Assembly: GCF_041320605.1 (NCBI RefSeq)
Contig: NZ_CP166679.1
Location: 248,001 to 312,000 of the forward strand
Reading direction: 5' to 3'
Origin: Arenibacter antarcticus
Lineage (GTDB): Bacteria; Bacteroidota; Bacteroidia; Flavobacteriales; Flavobacteriaceae
Length of the DNA: 64,000 nt
Shown: positions 26,264 through 35,258 of the stretch, piece after piece
How positions within the stretch are numbered: the stretch's first letter is position 1
How the letters are laid out: every line of letters begins with the position of its first letter
Notes under the pieces: generated by a model
Told to the model about the DNA's origin: nothing
The model's input: only the letters and a program-made list of their open reading frames with translations
Databases searched by the model: none
Made by a program: the position numbers and the translations under genes

Positions 26264-27577
26264 ATGGGAAATAATAAGACCTTTAAATCCCTTTCCTCGG
26301 GAAGAAGGGAATTCATCAAAAAATCTGGCATCACCTTAATCGGGGGATCTCTAGCGTACCCAGCTTTATCTTTTGGAGCCATCAATCCGTTTATGGACTC
26401 TACCATAAAAGTAGGATTAATTGGCTGTGGAGGTCGTGGTACTGGTGCAGCTGCCCAAGCTTTAGAAGCCGATCCCAACGTAATTCTCTACGCCATGGGG
26501 GATGTTTTTGAAGACCGATTGAATTTGGCCCATACCGAACTATTGAAAGTGTCTGGAAATAAGATAAAGGTAGATCAGAAAAACAAATTCATTGGATTTG
26601 ACGCCTACCAAAAAGTAATTGATTCGGGGGTAGACGTAGTAATACTAACCACTCCTCCAGCATTTAGACCAGACCATCTCACTGCCGCTATTGATGCAGG
26701 AAAACATGTATTTTGTGAGAAACCTGTAGCGGTAGATGCCCCAGGAATACACAAAGTATTGGCTGCGGCCAAAAAAGCAAAAGAGAAAGGTCTATCCTTA
26801 GTCTCAGGCTTCTGTTTTCGCTACGATTACCCTAACAGAGCTATCTTTGAACGAGTGTTAGATGGTCAAATTGGGGATATAAAGACCGTTACCACTTTTC
26901 GCCATGGCGGAGAAGCTTGGTATAAAGAACGGCAACCAGATTGGACAGACATGACCTATAATATGCGGAACTGGTACTATTACAATTGGTTATCGGGCGA
27001 TTTTATTGTAGAACAAGCGGTACATAGCTTGGATATGATGTCTTGGGTGATGGGTGATAAAATGCCGATAAGTGCCACTGGAACCGGAGGAAGACAGGTG
27101 CGAGTGGACAAGAAGTATGGAAATATTTACGACCATTTTGCGGTGGAATTCGAATATGAAAACGGGGCAAAAGGATACCATTTCACAAGACAACAAAGCG
27201 ATACTTCCCACAAAAATAGCGTGGAAGTCCATGGCAGTGAAGGTTCTTCCATTACCCATATTGGACGTCGATATGAAATAACCGGTAAGAACAGCTATAC
27301 CTACGATGGGGAAAGGAACAATATGTTCCAAACCGAGCACGATGAACTATTTGCGTCAATCAGAAATGGCAAACCCATGAACGACGGAGAATGGATGGCC
27401 AAGAGTACTATGCTGGCAATCTGGGCTCGTATGGTAGCCTACACTGGACAAACCCTAACTTGGGAGCAAGTCTTTAATTCCAAAGAGTCTTTGGGGCCCA
27501 AAATAGACGAATACAATTGGGATCTAGTATGGCCCACTTCTCCAGTGGCCATTCCTGGTAAAACAAAATTTATTTAA
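26264..27577 (+). CDS. Tat-exported Gfo/Idh/MocA family oxidoreductase
   Basis: The 437-residue protein has a twin-arginine signal (GRREFIKKSG, R14-R15, then a hydrophobic GITLIGGSLAYPALSFGA). The NAD(P)-binding loop follows (GLIGCGGRGTG, 51-61), and EKPVA occurs near residue 146, the family hallmark with the catalytic-site lysine. Such secreted oxidoreductases act on sugars and sugar alcohols in the periplasm, with a tightly bound cofactor loaded before Tat export; relatives include glycoside-cleaving NAD-dependent enzymes, and the substrate here is unknown. It appears to stand alone: 249 bases from DUF6122 and convergent with the next gene after 187 bases. Confidence 0.9.
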   Translation: MGNNKTFKSLSSGRREFIKKSGITLIGGSLAYPALSFGAINPFMDSTIKVGLIGCGGRGTGAAAQALEADPNVILYAMGDVFEDRLNLAHTELLKVSGNKIKVDQKNKFIGFDAYQKVIDSGVDVVILTTPPAFRPDHLTAAIDAGKHVFCEKPVAVDAPGIHKVLAAAKKAKEKGLSLVSGFCFRYDYPNRAIFERVLDGQIGDIKTVTTFRHGGEAWYKERQPDWTDMTYNMRNWYYYNWLSGDFIVEQAVHSLDMMSWVMGDKMPISATGTGGRQVRVDKKYGNIYDHFAVEFEYENGAKGYHFTRQQSDTSHKNSVEVHGSEGSSITHIGRRYEITGKNSYTYDGERNNMFQTEHDELFASIRNGKPMNDGEWMAKSTMLAIWARMVAYTGQTLTWEQVFNSKESLGPKIDEYNWDLVWPTSPVAIPGKTKFI

Positions 27578-27764
27578 ATCAATCATAAATAAAAAAAGAA
27601 ACAACAGTATGGAATCTGAAGGAGCTGAGATCCAATTTATAAACTATTAGATCCTAGTACTACCCCCATGAGTAACCCTGGCATAGCAAAGGACCAAGAA
27701 ATTATTTTAACCTAACCCAAGGGGTTGAATAAAAGTTAATATGGGGGTTTCTTACCAATTAGAA

Positions 27765-28793
27765 CTATTGAGCACCAATATTGAAAGAGGCCATTAAGGG
27801 AAAATGATCTGACAATTTTACATCAAAATTTTTGTGCGCTTTAACTTCAAAAGCCTTGTCCAAAAAGATAAAATCTATTCTAACGGGATAGTATTTGAAG
27901 TTATAAGTCCGACCATAACCAGACCCTTGTTCCAAAAAGGAATCCTGCATATCATCTTTAATAACTTGGTAGACATTGGAAAACTGGGTATTATTAAAAT
28001 CGCCAGAGACAATTTTCTTATAGGGAGTAGCATTTCGGTGTGCGTTAAAAATTGCAGCTTGTTCCTGCTGTTTTGCAAAGGACCTACTCATTCGCTTGTA
28101 AAGTCGGGCCTTTGGCTCATCACTTAGTCTTCTTACACTGGGGATTACCTTATGCGATTCCAAGTGGAGGTTATAAACACGAACCGTATCCTTTTGGGTG
28201 ACTACATCGGCATAAATAGCGCTGTTTGCACTTTCGGGAAAATCTAGAGATCCATTATTAAGAATTGGAAATTTGGAGTAAATGGCAAGAACCACTTTTT
28301 TATGCCCATATTCATAATCAATAAAGCTATACTTATAAGCATTAAAATCCGCACTCTTCTTTTTTGTATAATCAAACTCTTGAAAACAGACTATATCTGG
28401 GTCCTCAGCTTTTACAAGAGCTACTATTTGTGTACTTATCGTCTTATCACTTATCATTCCCGAACGATTAAATCCACGGGCATTAAAACTCATAATACTA
28501 ATCTCGCCCTTGCTAATTGGCTCTTCGGACGGTTGAAACCTAAAAAATGTACCCATAACGAGATAGCCAATACCCAAAACAATAGCGGACATCCATAAAT
28601 TACGACTCCCTAGAAGCAACCAATAACAAAAGAAGATAACGTTAGTAAGCACCAACAAAGGTACCATAAGGGATAATATAGAAAGAAAGGGGAAATGCGT
28701 TACTGGAATTTGGGGTACAAAGCAAGACATGGCTAGTAAGAAGGCAAAAAGTCCATTGACAAGAAATACTAACTTATTGATTAAATACCGCAT
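27765..28793 (-). CDS. Endonuclease/exonuclease/phosphatase family membrane protein
   Basis: The 342-residue protein has three hydrophobic segments in the first 90 residues. An EEP-fold domain follows, with SFNARGFNR (about 100-108, the metal-binding Asn), CFQEFD (the catalytic Glu), VSGDFNN and a C-terminal SDHFPL with the catalytic Asp-His pair. The active site looks intact and should face the periplasm or outside if the N-terminus anchors it. EEP proteins cleave phosphodiesters in nucleic acids, lipids or sugars; the substrate is unknown. It is the last gene of a minus-strand run, 6 bases after the second rhomboid gene. Confidence 0.88.
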   Translation of the reverse strand: MRYLINKLVFLVNGLFAFLLAMSCFVPQIPVTHFPFLSILSLMVPLLVLTNVIFFCYWLLLGSRNLWMSAIVLGIGYLVMGTFFRFQPSEEPISKGEISIMSFNARGFNRSGMISDKTISTQIVALVKAEDPDIVCFQEFDYTKKKSADFNAYKYSFIDYEYGHKKVVLAIYSKFPILNNGSLDFPESANSAIYADVVTQKDTVRVYNLHLESHKVIPSVRRLSDEPKARLYKRMSRSFAKQQEQAAIFNAHRNATPYKKIVSGDFNNTQFSNVYQVIKDDMQDSFLEQGSGYGRTYNFKYYPVRIDFIFLDKAFEVKAHKNFDVKLSDHFPLMASFNIGAQ

Positions 28794-28799
28794 ATTTAC

Positions 28800-29690
28800 C
28801 TAATCTTCCTTACCCGCCTTGAACAAAAAATCCTTTTCGGTCTTAGAAAGACTTTCGTAACCCGACTTACTAATTTTATCCAAAATGGCATCAATTTTTC
28901 GCTGACGGCTTTCTTTATCATAGTTCACTGTTTTCCCACCACCAGCACCTTCCTTTTTATATACGGTCTTCATGGACGCTTTCTTTTCTTTTCCTTTAAA
29001 CATATTTGATATGCTGTTTAGAAATCCGGAAAACCAGCTTCCTATATCATTTCCTTTTGGGAGCTGCGTAGCGTAATAATAACCCAGGAGGGCACCTCCC
29101 AAGTGGGCCATATGCCCTCCAATATTTTGGCCTAGGGAAATCTGCACCAAATCTAACAACACCACCAATACGCCAATATGCCATAGTTTAACATTGAAAA
29201 ATATAACGCGCACCTCTTGGTTCGGCAAATAAGTACAAATAAATATCAATACGGCGGTAACACCGGCGGAGGCGCCAATTAAAGAAGTGTTTTGACCAAT
29301 TAGCGCAGGAAAAATATTGTAGCTCAATAAAAAGATCAATCCTCCAAGGATAACCCCTAAAAAATAAACATTTATAAACCTTTTCATGTCAAAGAGGTTT
29401 AGAAAAATCTTACCGGAAAAATAAAGCATAATCATGTTCCAGAAAATATGCCCGAAACCGGAATGGAAAAAGGAGTATGTAACCAAGGACCACGGCTGGG
29501 AAAGGAAATCGAAAAAGTCCTTAGGCAATTCGAACCAACGTGCTATACCAGCATTATTAGCCAGTCCGAACAGCACATTGATCAGTCCCACAATAATAAA
29601 TATCGCAACATTAAATACAATCAGCTTTTCGGCAATGTTTAACCTACTGTACAAATATGTAATATTTTTATTACCCATTATCGATCCCAT
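28800..29690 (-). CDS. Rhomboid family intramembrane serine protease (second copy)
   Basis: The 296-residue protein has six to seven membrane helices. The catalytic pair is S141 in GASAG and H196 in HMAHLGG, with the oxyanion-helping HIFWN motif (H81, N85). The C-terminal 70 residues are cytoplasmic, basic and end in DKISKSGYESLSKTEKDFLFKAG, a short helical motif often seen at the end of bacteroidetal rhomboids. It cleaves transmembrane segments of membrane proteins. It overlaps the upstream rhomboid gene by 13 bases; a later in-frame ATG at 29678 would nearly remove the overlap. Confidence 0.93.
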   Translation of the reverse strand: MGSIMGNKNITYLYSRLNIAEKLIVFNVAIFIIVGLINVLFGLANNAGIARWFELPKDFFDFLSQPWSLVTYSFFHSGFGHIFWNMIMLYFSGKIFLNLFDMKRFINVYFLGVILGGLIFLLSYNIFPALIGQNTSLIGASAGVTAVLIFICTYLPNQEVRVIFFNVKLWHIGVLVVLLDLVQISLGQNIGGHMAHLGGALLGYYYATQLPKGNDIGSWFSGFLNSISNMFKGKEKKASMKTVYKKEGAGGGKTVNYDKESRQRKIDAILDKISKSGYESLSKTEKDFLFKAGKED

Positions 29691-30424
29691 CGGTTGCTGT
29701 TAAACTGATTTTTTTTCCAATACCACATCATCAAGAATCCAAATAAAGCCCCGCCCACATGAGCAAAATGTGCAATTCCGTTTCCAAAAATAGAATACCC
29801 GGTAACTCCCGAAAACAAATCGAGGCCAATCAGCACAGGAATAAAGTACTTTGCCTTTACCGGGACCGGTATAAACATCAAGAAAAGCTCACTGTTGGGA
29901 TAAGACATCCCAAAAGCCACCAATACCCCGTAAATTGCTCCAGAAGCTCCCACTGCTGGGGTATTAATTGCGCTTAAAAAACTATCTATAGTATCCTTTG
30001 GAGCTATATTGTACCAATTGGGGCTGTATTTTCCACTGGTAATTATTTCCATTATTTGTTCTTTGGGAATTCCTGTATTGACTAAGGCATCCAAACCCTG
30101 ATTGAAATAATAATAATTAACTCCAGTATGGATCAAAGCCGCACCAAGGCCAGCTGAAAAATAGAAAAAGAAAAATTTGTTCCGCCCCCACATTCGTTCC
30201 AATGGGGAGCCAAATGCCCATAGGGCGTACATATTAAATAAGATATGCATAAACCCGCCATGCATAAACATATGAGACACCACCTGCCAAATAGCAAAAT
30301 TTTCATTCTTGGGAAACCAAAGAGAAAACCATTGGTACATTTGGTCCCCATAAACCTGTGTGGCTACGAAAAATAGCACATTAATAATGATCAAATGCTT
30401 TACTGCGTCAGTAATTCTACCCAT
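29678..30424 (-). CDS. Rhomboid family intramembrane serine protease (first copy)
   Basis: The 248-residue protein has the compact rhomboid core: HILFN (H60, N64), catalytic S161 in GASGAIYG, and H222 in HFAHVGG. Compared with its downstream neighbour it has a longer loop between helices 2 and 4 (about residues 100-155) and no cytoplasmic tail. Sequence differences are large, so the pair is an old duplication or two separate lineages rather than a recent copy. The ORF begins directly before the mutL stop region, and both rhomboids are likely read from the mutL transcript. Confidence 0.93.
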   Translation of the reverse strand: MGRITDAVKHLIIINVLFFVATQVYGDQMYQWFSLWFPKNENFAIWQVVSHMFMHGGFMHILFNMYALWAFGSPLERMWGRNKFFFFYFSAGLGAALIHTGVNYYYFNQGLDALVNTGIPKEQIMEIITSGKYSPNWYNIAPKDTIDSFLSAINTPAVGASGAIYGVLVAFGMSYPNSELFLMFIPVPVKAKYFIPVLIGLDLFSGVTGYSIFGNGIAHFAHVGGALFGFLMMWYWKKNQFNSNRWDR

Positions 30425-32275
30425 CTACATAAATTTTTTATCAATATCGCTCTCGGTAATGGTGACGTATATTGATTTATTAAAAGGACTTAATTGAGAC
30501 TCCTTACACGCAAACAAATCGTTTACCAAAGCCAATTGCGACTCACTGTCTAGCATTTCCCCAGTCTTTACAGCCAAGGATTTAGCCAATGTTTTAGACA
30601 GCACATCGGTCTGAGAAAATCCGTCTACCACAAAATCTTGTTGATAGTCCGAAATCAGCTGCTCCAGAATCATGCTCACGCCACTTTCGGGCACCGATAA
30701 TGGAACCCCAGTAATCGTAATCTCTTCCTCACCGATAGCCTCAAACACAAAACCAATAGTGGTCAAATTCTCCTGAATTTCTACGATAATGGCACGGTCC
30801 GATTTGGAAAAGGTCAAAGATAATGGAAATAGTAGTTGTTGGCTAATTGCCCCCTTAACGGTAATGTTCTTTAGGAATTTTTCATAGAGCACCCGTTGAT
30901 GGGCCCTACTTTGATCTATGACTACCATTCCAGATTTTATGGTGGCAACAATATATTTTCGCCTTAACTGAAAGGTAGTAGTAACGCTATCCACGCCAAT
31001 TTTACTATCGTCAAAGATAGAGCCAGTTATAGTATCGGATTCGAAACTAACACTGCTGAACTCGTGATTTTTATTCCCTTGAGATTCCATTCCCACATAA
31101 AGCGATTCCCACCCCTTTGTAGATTGTTTCTGAAAATTAGGCCTTCCTCCCGTGGTCCAATTTTCTTCCTTAAAGGGATTAAATCCAGCATCTACGATCA
31201 CCCCTGGTTGATGTGCCGATTTGTTTTTGTAATCATAAGGGGTTTCTAAATTTTGATCCTGCTCAAAATCCAAGGCCGGAATTACGTTGAACTGCCCTAG
31301 ACTATGTTTCACGGTAGACCGTAAAATAGCATATAAGGTGTGTTCATCATCAAATTTTATCTCGGTTTTGGTAGGGTGAATATTAATATCGATGGAAGCG
31401 GGATCTACAGTAAGATATAGAAAATACCCTGGATGACTCTCCTTTTTAATTAGGCCATCAAAAGCCGCCACAATGGCGTGATGCAGGTAGGGACTCCTTA
31501 TGAATCTATTGTTGACAAAGAAGAACTGCTCCCCCCTACTCTTTTTCGCGAATTCTGGCTTACTAATAAATCCGCTGATAGTCACAACTTGAGTTTCCTC
31601 TTGCACGGGGACCAACTTTTCGTTGGTTTTGCCACCAAATATATTTACAATACGCTGCCGTATGTTAGAGCTGGGCAGGTTAAATATTTCACTCCCATTA
31701 TTGTACAGATGAAAGGCAATAGACGGGTGGGCTAGTGCCACACGTTGAAACTCGTCTATGATATGCCGTAGCTCTACTTGGGTAGATTTTAAAAAATTGC
31801 GTCTAGCGGGAATATTAAAAAATAAATTTTTAACCATCATAGAGGTTCCTTTGGGACCTACCGCAACTTCCTGAAAAATTATTTTACTCCCTTCTATCCT
31901 AATATGGGAAGCCACCTCATCCTGTTCAGTTCTGGTCTGCATTTCCACATGGGCAATTGCCGCTATGGATGCCAACGCCTCCCCCCTAAAACCATTGGTA
32001 TTAAGATTAAATAGATCTTCGGCCTTCCTTATTTTGGAGGTAGCATGCCGCTCAAAACTGAGTCGCGCATCGGTAGCGCTCATGCCCACACCGTCATCTA
32101 TAACTTGGATCAGGGTCTTTCCCCCGTCTTTCACTATTAATTTAACGGTAGATCCACCTGCATCTATAGCATTTTCCATTAATTCCTTAACAACGGAGGC
32201 TGGACGTTGCACCACTTCCCCTGCAGCAATTTGGTTAGCTACATGATCTGGCAAAAGCTGAATAATATCTGCCAT
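30425..32275 (-). CDS. mutL: DNA mismatch repair protein MutL
   Basis: The 616-residue protein has an intact GHKL ATPase: VVKELMENAIDAG (about 28-40), DDGVGM and GFRGEALASI. The C-terminal half dimerises. The metal-dependent endonuclease motif DQHA(x)2E(x)4E is degenerate here, reading DQSRAHQRVLYE at 454-465, and the C-terminal CPHGRP-type motif is replaced by SPFNKS near 596-601. I therefore infer a nickase-deficient MutL, unless other residues substitute. It lies in a run with ribH and a small membrane gene upstream (sharing one base with the latter) and two rhomboid genes downstream. Confidence 0.95.
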   Translation of the reverse strand: MADIIQLLPDHVANQIAAGEVVQRPASVVKELMENAIDAGGSTVKLIVKDGGKTLIQVIDDGVGMSATDARLSFERHATSKIRKAEDLFNLNTNGFRGEALASIAAIAHVEMQTRTEQDEVASHIRIEGSKIIFQEVAVGPKGTSMMVKNLFFNIPARRNFLKSTQVELRHIIDEFQRVALAHPSIAFHLYNNGSEIFNLPSSNIRQRIVNIFGGKTNEKLVPVQEETQVVTISGFISKPEFAKKSRGEQFFFVNNRFIRSPYLHHAIVAAFDGLIKKESHPGYFLYLTVDPASIDINIHPTKTEIKFDDEHTLYAILRSTVKHSLGQFNVIPALDFEQDQNLETPYDYKNKSAHQPGVIVDAGFNPFKEENWTTGGRPNFQKQSTKGWESLYVGMESQGNKNHEFSSVSFESDTITGSIFDDSKIGVDSVTTTFQLRRKYIVATIKSGMVVIDQSRAHQRVLYEKFLKNITVKGAISQQLLFPLSLTFSKSDRAIIVEIQENLTTIGFVFEAIGEEEITITGVPLSVPESGVSMILEQLISDYQQDFVVDGFSQTDVLSKTLAKSLAVKTGEMLDSESQLALVNDLFACKESQLSPFNKSIYVTITESDIDKKFM

Positions 32276-32571
32276 TATTTAGAAATAAAAATGGATAGAT
32301 CGAAATCTATAATGTAGAGAAATATAAGTACTAAGATAGCTATGATAACAACCAATCTAATGGTCTGACTTCGATTACCCGAACGCTTAAAATCTCCTAT
32401 AGCTCTGGAAAATTTACCTTTAAGACCAGAACGGCCGTCCATGGTAGGTCTAAATTTGTCCAATTTATGTTCAATTTTATAGGGATTCCCCTCACCTTTA
32501 TCGTTATAATAACGCGGTGAATACCCGAACTTTTTATTTTTACGTAATCTTGAAAACTTTCCCATAGCCAT
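32275..32571 (-). CDS. Small basic single-pass membrane protein between ribH and mutL
   Basis: I chose the ATG at 32571 (98 residues, MAMGKF...) because a perfect TAACTTTG promoter box lies 8 bases upstream; an ATG at 32565 is nearly equal, and a longer frame to 32637 would run across the promoter. The protein has a very basic N-terminus (SRLRKNKKFGYSPRYY), a KxEHKLDKFRPT motif, and a C-terminal membrane helix (about 70-90, rich in I, V and L). From memory, homologues are often labelled riboflavin synthase subunit beta, probably because of the neighbouring ribH; nothing in this sequence supports that label. Function unknown. Its stop shares one base with the mutL start. Confidence 0.75.
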   Translation of the reverse strand: MAMGKFSRLRKNKKFGYSPRYYNDKGEGNPYKIEHKLDKFRPTMDGRSGLKGKFSRAIGDFKRSGNRSQTIRLVVIIAILVLIFLYIIDFDLSIFISK

Positions 32572-32579
32572 AGTTATCT

Positions 32580-32587
32580 CAAAGTTA
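32580..32587 (-). promoter_or_regulatory. Bacteroidota -7 promoter box for the small membrane protein and mutL
   Basis: The minus strand reads TAACTTTG, a full TAnnTTTG match, 8 bases before the ATG at 32571. It would give an internal promoter for mutL within the minus-strand run. Confidence 0.5.
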
Positions 32588-32705
32588 CTCAAAATCGAAA
32601 AATATGCCGTATTACAGTTGCTAAAAAATGTTAACATTTAGGGTTATGCCAGCTTTCCACACGTACCCACCTGTTATTTGGAATAAAAAAAAGAATTGGA
32701 AGTAA

Positions 32706-33188
32706 TTATCTCCCCAGATGAACCATCTTAATTGCAGCAATAGCAGCTTCCGTACCTTTATTTCCATGCTCACCACCACTACGGGCAATAGCCTGATCCA
32801 TAGTATTATCTGTTAGAACACAGAAAATAACAGGCGTATCGGTGCCAACGTTCAAATCCATAATTCCCTGAGCTGTGGCCTCACAGACAAATTCGAAATG
32901 CATGGTTTCCCCTTTTATAACACTACCAATGGCGATTACGGCATCTACCTTTTGGGTATTGATCATTTTCTTTGCACCATAGGTAAGTTCAAAACTTCCA
33001 GGAACGTTCCATCGAATAACATTCTCTTCTTTGGCCCCACAGTCTAACAATGTCTCAATAGCCCCTTGATAAAGTCCTTCCGTAATGGTATCGTTCCATT
33101 CTGAAACGACAATCCCAAATCGAAAATCTTTCGCATTTGGGATTGTAGCTTTATCATAAACCGATAAATTTTTATTAACAGTTGCCAT
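32706..33188 (-). CDS. ribH: 6,7-dimethyl-8-ribityllumazine synthase
   Basis: The 160-residue length is typical. Conserved parts are SEWNDTITEGL (substrate pocket), GSFELTYGAK, GSVIKGETMHFEFV with the phosphate-binding loop, and HGNKGTEAA near the C-terminus. It condenses the ribityl-uracil and dihydroxybutanone phosphate to the riboflavin precursor, normally as a large symmetric shell in the cytoplasm. It follows the TPR membrane protein gene by one base, so the two are one transcript; no FMN riboswitch was recognised upstream. Confidence 0.96.
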   Translation of the reverse strand: MATVNKNLSVYDKATIPNAKDFRFGIVVSEWNDTITEGLYQGAIETLLDCGAKEENVIRWNVPGSFELTYGAKKMINTQKVDAVIAIGSVIKGETMHFEFVCEATAQGIMDLNVGTDTPVIFCVLTDNTMDQAIARSGGEHGNKGTEAAIAAIKMVHLGR

Positions 33189-33189
33189 A

Positions 33190-33954
33190 TTAAATACTTT
33201 TTGCCTTGCCTATAAAGGCATCTATTGTCTTAGCTTCTTCAGAAGAGGAGAATTCGTCCTTAATTCTTTGGAAATATTTAAGCGCTTTGTCTTTTTTATT
33301 CAATTCCATCGCTGTAACTCCTGCTTTGTACAAAAATTTAGGCGTAGTATATTCGTTGGTACTGTGCGACACTGCTTTTTCGTAGTACCCCAAAGCGTCT
33401 TCTGGTTGGTTCAATTGTAAGAAAGCATCACCGATACCCCCTTTGGCAACGGCACCTAAAATGATATCCTTGGTAGAAAATCCTTCTAAATACTTAATAG
33501 CCTCGTCATACTTTTGCATGTTCAAGTATGCCATCCCTGCAGAATACTTGGCTAAATTTGCGGCCGGAGTTCCGTTGTATTCATCAATAATATCCAAAAA
33601 TCCAAATTTACCCTCAGCACCGTTCAAGGCCAATGTAAATAAAGAATCCTTTTCCGCAGTTGCGTAAAGGGCTTGGTCAAAATATTGTTGGGGATACATC
33701 ATCTCATTGGCGGCACTTTCTGCATTCGGCTTTTCCACAAACTGATAATAAGCCATATATCCCAATACGCTAACAGCAATTACACCAATCACTCCAAGGA
33801 TATAATTCTGGTTCCTAGAAACCCATTCCTCGGATTTCGAGGCCCCTTCATCCAAAGAACTAAATACTTCAGCAGTGGTACTCTCCTGCTTATCCAACAG
33901 ATTCTCCTCCTCTTTATTTTTCGGTTTAAAACCTCTTTTCTTGTAAGTTGCCAT
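33190..33954 (-). CDS. YfgM-like TPR membrane protein
   Basis: The 254-residue protein has a basic N-terminus (YKKRGFKPKNKEEEN), one transmembrane segment (about 51-70, NYILGVIGVIAVSVLGYMAYY) and a C-terminal series of TPR helix pairs (about 100-250, for example YDEAIKYLEGF and PEDALGYYEKA). This layout is like YfgM, an inner membrane protein whose periplasmic TPRs help chaperone exported proteins. It is the first gene of the minus-strand run with ribH; a perfect TATTTTTG box lies 21 bases upstream, in the gap shared with recF. Confidence 0.85.
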   Translation of the reverse strand: MATYKKRGFKPKNKEEENLLDKQESTTAEVFSSLDEGASKSEEWVSRNQNYILGVIGVIAVSVLGYMAYYQFVEKPNAESAANEMMYPQQYFDQALYATAEKDSLFTLALNGAEGKFGFLDIIDEYNGTPAANLAKYSAGMAYLNMQKYDEAIKYLEGFSTKDIILGAVAKGGIGDAFLQLNQPEDALGYYEKAVSHSTNEYTTPKFLYKAGVTAMELNKKDKALKYFQRIKDEFSSSEEAKTIDAFIGKAKSI

Positions 33955-33975
33955 TATAGATTTTTATTAGTCGCG

Positions 33976-33983
33976 CAAAAATA
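33976..33983 (-). promoter_or_regulatory. Bacteroidota -7 promoter box for the TPR protein-ribH run
   Basis: The minus strand reads TATTTTTG, 21 bases before the ATG ending at 33954. A TTTG lies only 11 bases further upstream, too close for a standard -33 box. Confidence 0.55.
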
Positions 33984-34078
33984 TAGATTTTATCCAAAAC
34001 CCGCGCTGTATTTATGGTTAATTTTCGATATTTTGCAGTTTGCTTGACTATTGGAAAATAAAATTTTTACTTCGCAGA

Positions 34079-35158
34079 ATGTTTCTAAAGAAATTATCGC
34101 TTATAAATTATAAAAACTTTGCCTCTCAAGACTTTGACTTTGACACAAAGATCAATTGTTTTGTGGGTGATAACGGGGTTGGAAAAACCAATGTCCTCGA
34201 TGCTATTTACCATCTTTCCTTTGGAAAAAGCTATTTTAATCCTATTGCAACGCAGAATATAAAACACGAAGCCGATTTTTTTGTGATCGAAGGTGAATTT
34301 CAAAAGGAACAAAGGGAAGAAAAAATATTATGCAGCCTTAAAAGAGGCATGAAAAAAGTAATTAAACGCAATGCCAAGGTGTACGATAAATTCTCGGACC
34401 ATATTGGATTTATCCCTTTGGTTATCATCTCTCCGGCAGACCGAGACCTCATTATTGAAGGAAGTGAAACCAGACGTAAGTTTATGGACGGGGTAATATC
34501 ACAATCGGACAAAAATTATCTCCAAAATTTAATTAAATACAACAAGGTTCTAGCACAACGAAATTCCTTGTTAAAATACTTTTCGGTTAACCACACTTTT
34601 GACAAGACCACCTTGGGCATATACAACGAACAACTCCAACAGTATGGCCAAGAAATATTTAATAAAAGACTGCTGTTTTTAGAGTCCTTTATCCCCATTT
34701 TCAAGGAACAATATCTCGTAATTTCCGGAGGTAAGGAACCCGTAGATTTAACATATCAAAGCAGGTTGTTAGAGGATAATCTAGTAACTTTATTAGAGGA
34801 AAGTTTAGAGAAGGACAGAGCGCTGCAATACACCAGTACAGGGACTCATAAAGACGACCTGATGTTTGTTATAGATGGCCATCCCATAAAAAAATTCGGG
34901 AGCCAGGGACAGCAAAAATCCTTTTTGATCGCCTTAAAATTAGCCCAGTTTTATTTTATAAAAAAGCAGGCTGGCACTACTCCATTATTGTTATTGGACG
35001 ATATTTTTGACAAACTGGACGAGAACAGGGTAGCACATATTATTCGTCTAGTGGACGAGGATAATTTTGGACAGATATTTCTAAGTGACACCCATGCCGA
35101 TAGAACCGAGAATGCAGTTAAAAACACACATCAGTCCTATAAAATATTTAAATTATAA
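34079..35158 (+). CDS. recF: DNA replication and repair protein RecF
   Basis: The ATG at 34079 (359 residues) is preferred over one at 34040, because [13 protein letters not shown] is the canonical RecF beginning. The Walker A loop GDNGVGKTN is near residues 33-41, the SMC-like signature is GSQGQQKS, and Walker B is [12 protein letters not shown]. RecF loads RecA at gaps with RecO and RecR. In many bacteria it sits with dnaA and dnaN at the origin; here no such genes are near, as is usual in Bacteroidota. It is divergent from the TPR protein gene, with 124 bases between the two starts. Confidence 0.95.
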   Translation: MFLKKLSLINYKNFASQDFDFDTKINCFVGDNGVGKTNVLDAIYHLSFGKSYFNPIATQNIKHEADFFVIEGEFQKEQREEKILCSLKRGMKKVIKRNAKVYDKFSDHIGFIPLVIISPADRDLIIEGSETRRKFMDGVISQSDKNYLQNLIKYNKVLAQRNSLLKYFSVNHTFDKTTLGIYNEQLQQYGQEIFNKRLLFLESFIPIFKEQYLVISGGKEPVDLTYQSRLLEDNLVTLLEESLEKDRALQYTSTGTHKDDLMFVIDGHPIKKFGSQGQQKSFLIALKLAQFYFIKKQAGTTPLLLLDDIFDKLDENRVAHIIRLVDEDNFGQIFLSDTHADRTENAVKNTHQSYKIFKL

Positions 35159-35224
35159 TACGCAATGAGCATAACAGGTTCCTGGTTGTAAAAACCAATA
35201 AAGATAGGTAAGCACAGCCGAAGT

Positions 35225-35258
35225 AAGACCGTTAAAAATCAATAAATATCTACATATG
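35225..35258 (+). promoter_or_regulatory. 5' leader nearly identical to the one before the CrtI-like gene
   Basis: From GACCGTT to the ATG and next codon, this leader matches the one at 1245-1277 with about two substitutions and one gap over 35 bases. The two genes downstream are unrelated in function. It may be a shared translation or RNA-stability element. Confidence 0.4.

Noticed and set aside
30133..30351. Minus-strand frame inside the rhomboid gene
   Set aside because: It is an out-of-phase shadow of the rhomboid with no domain.
32275..32637. Longer start (32637) for the small membrane protein and the label riboflavin synthase subunit
   Set aside because: The longer frame runs through a perfect -7 box and begins with low-quality sequence; no riboflavin synthase motif is present.
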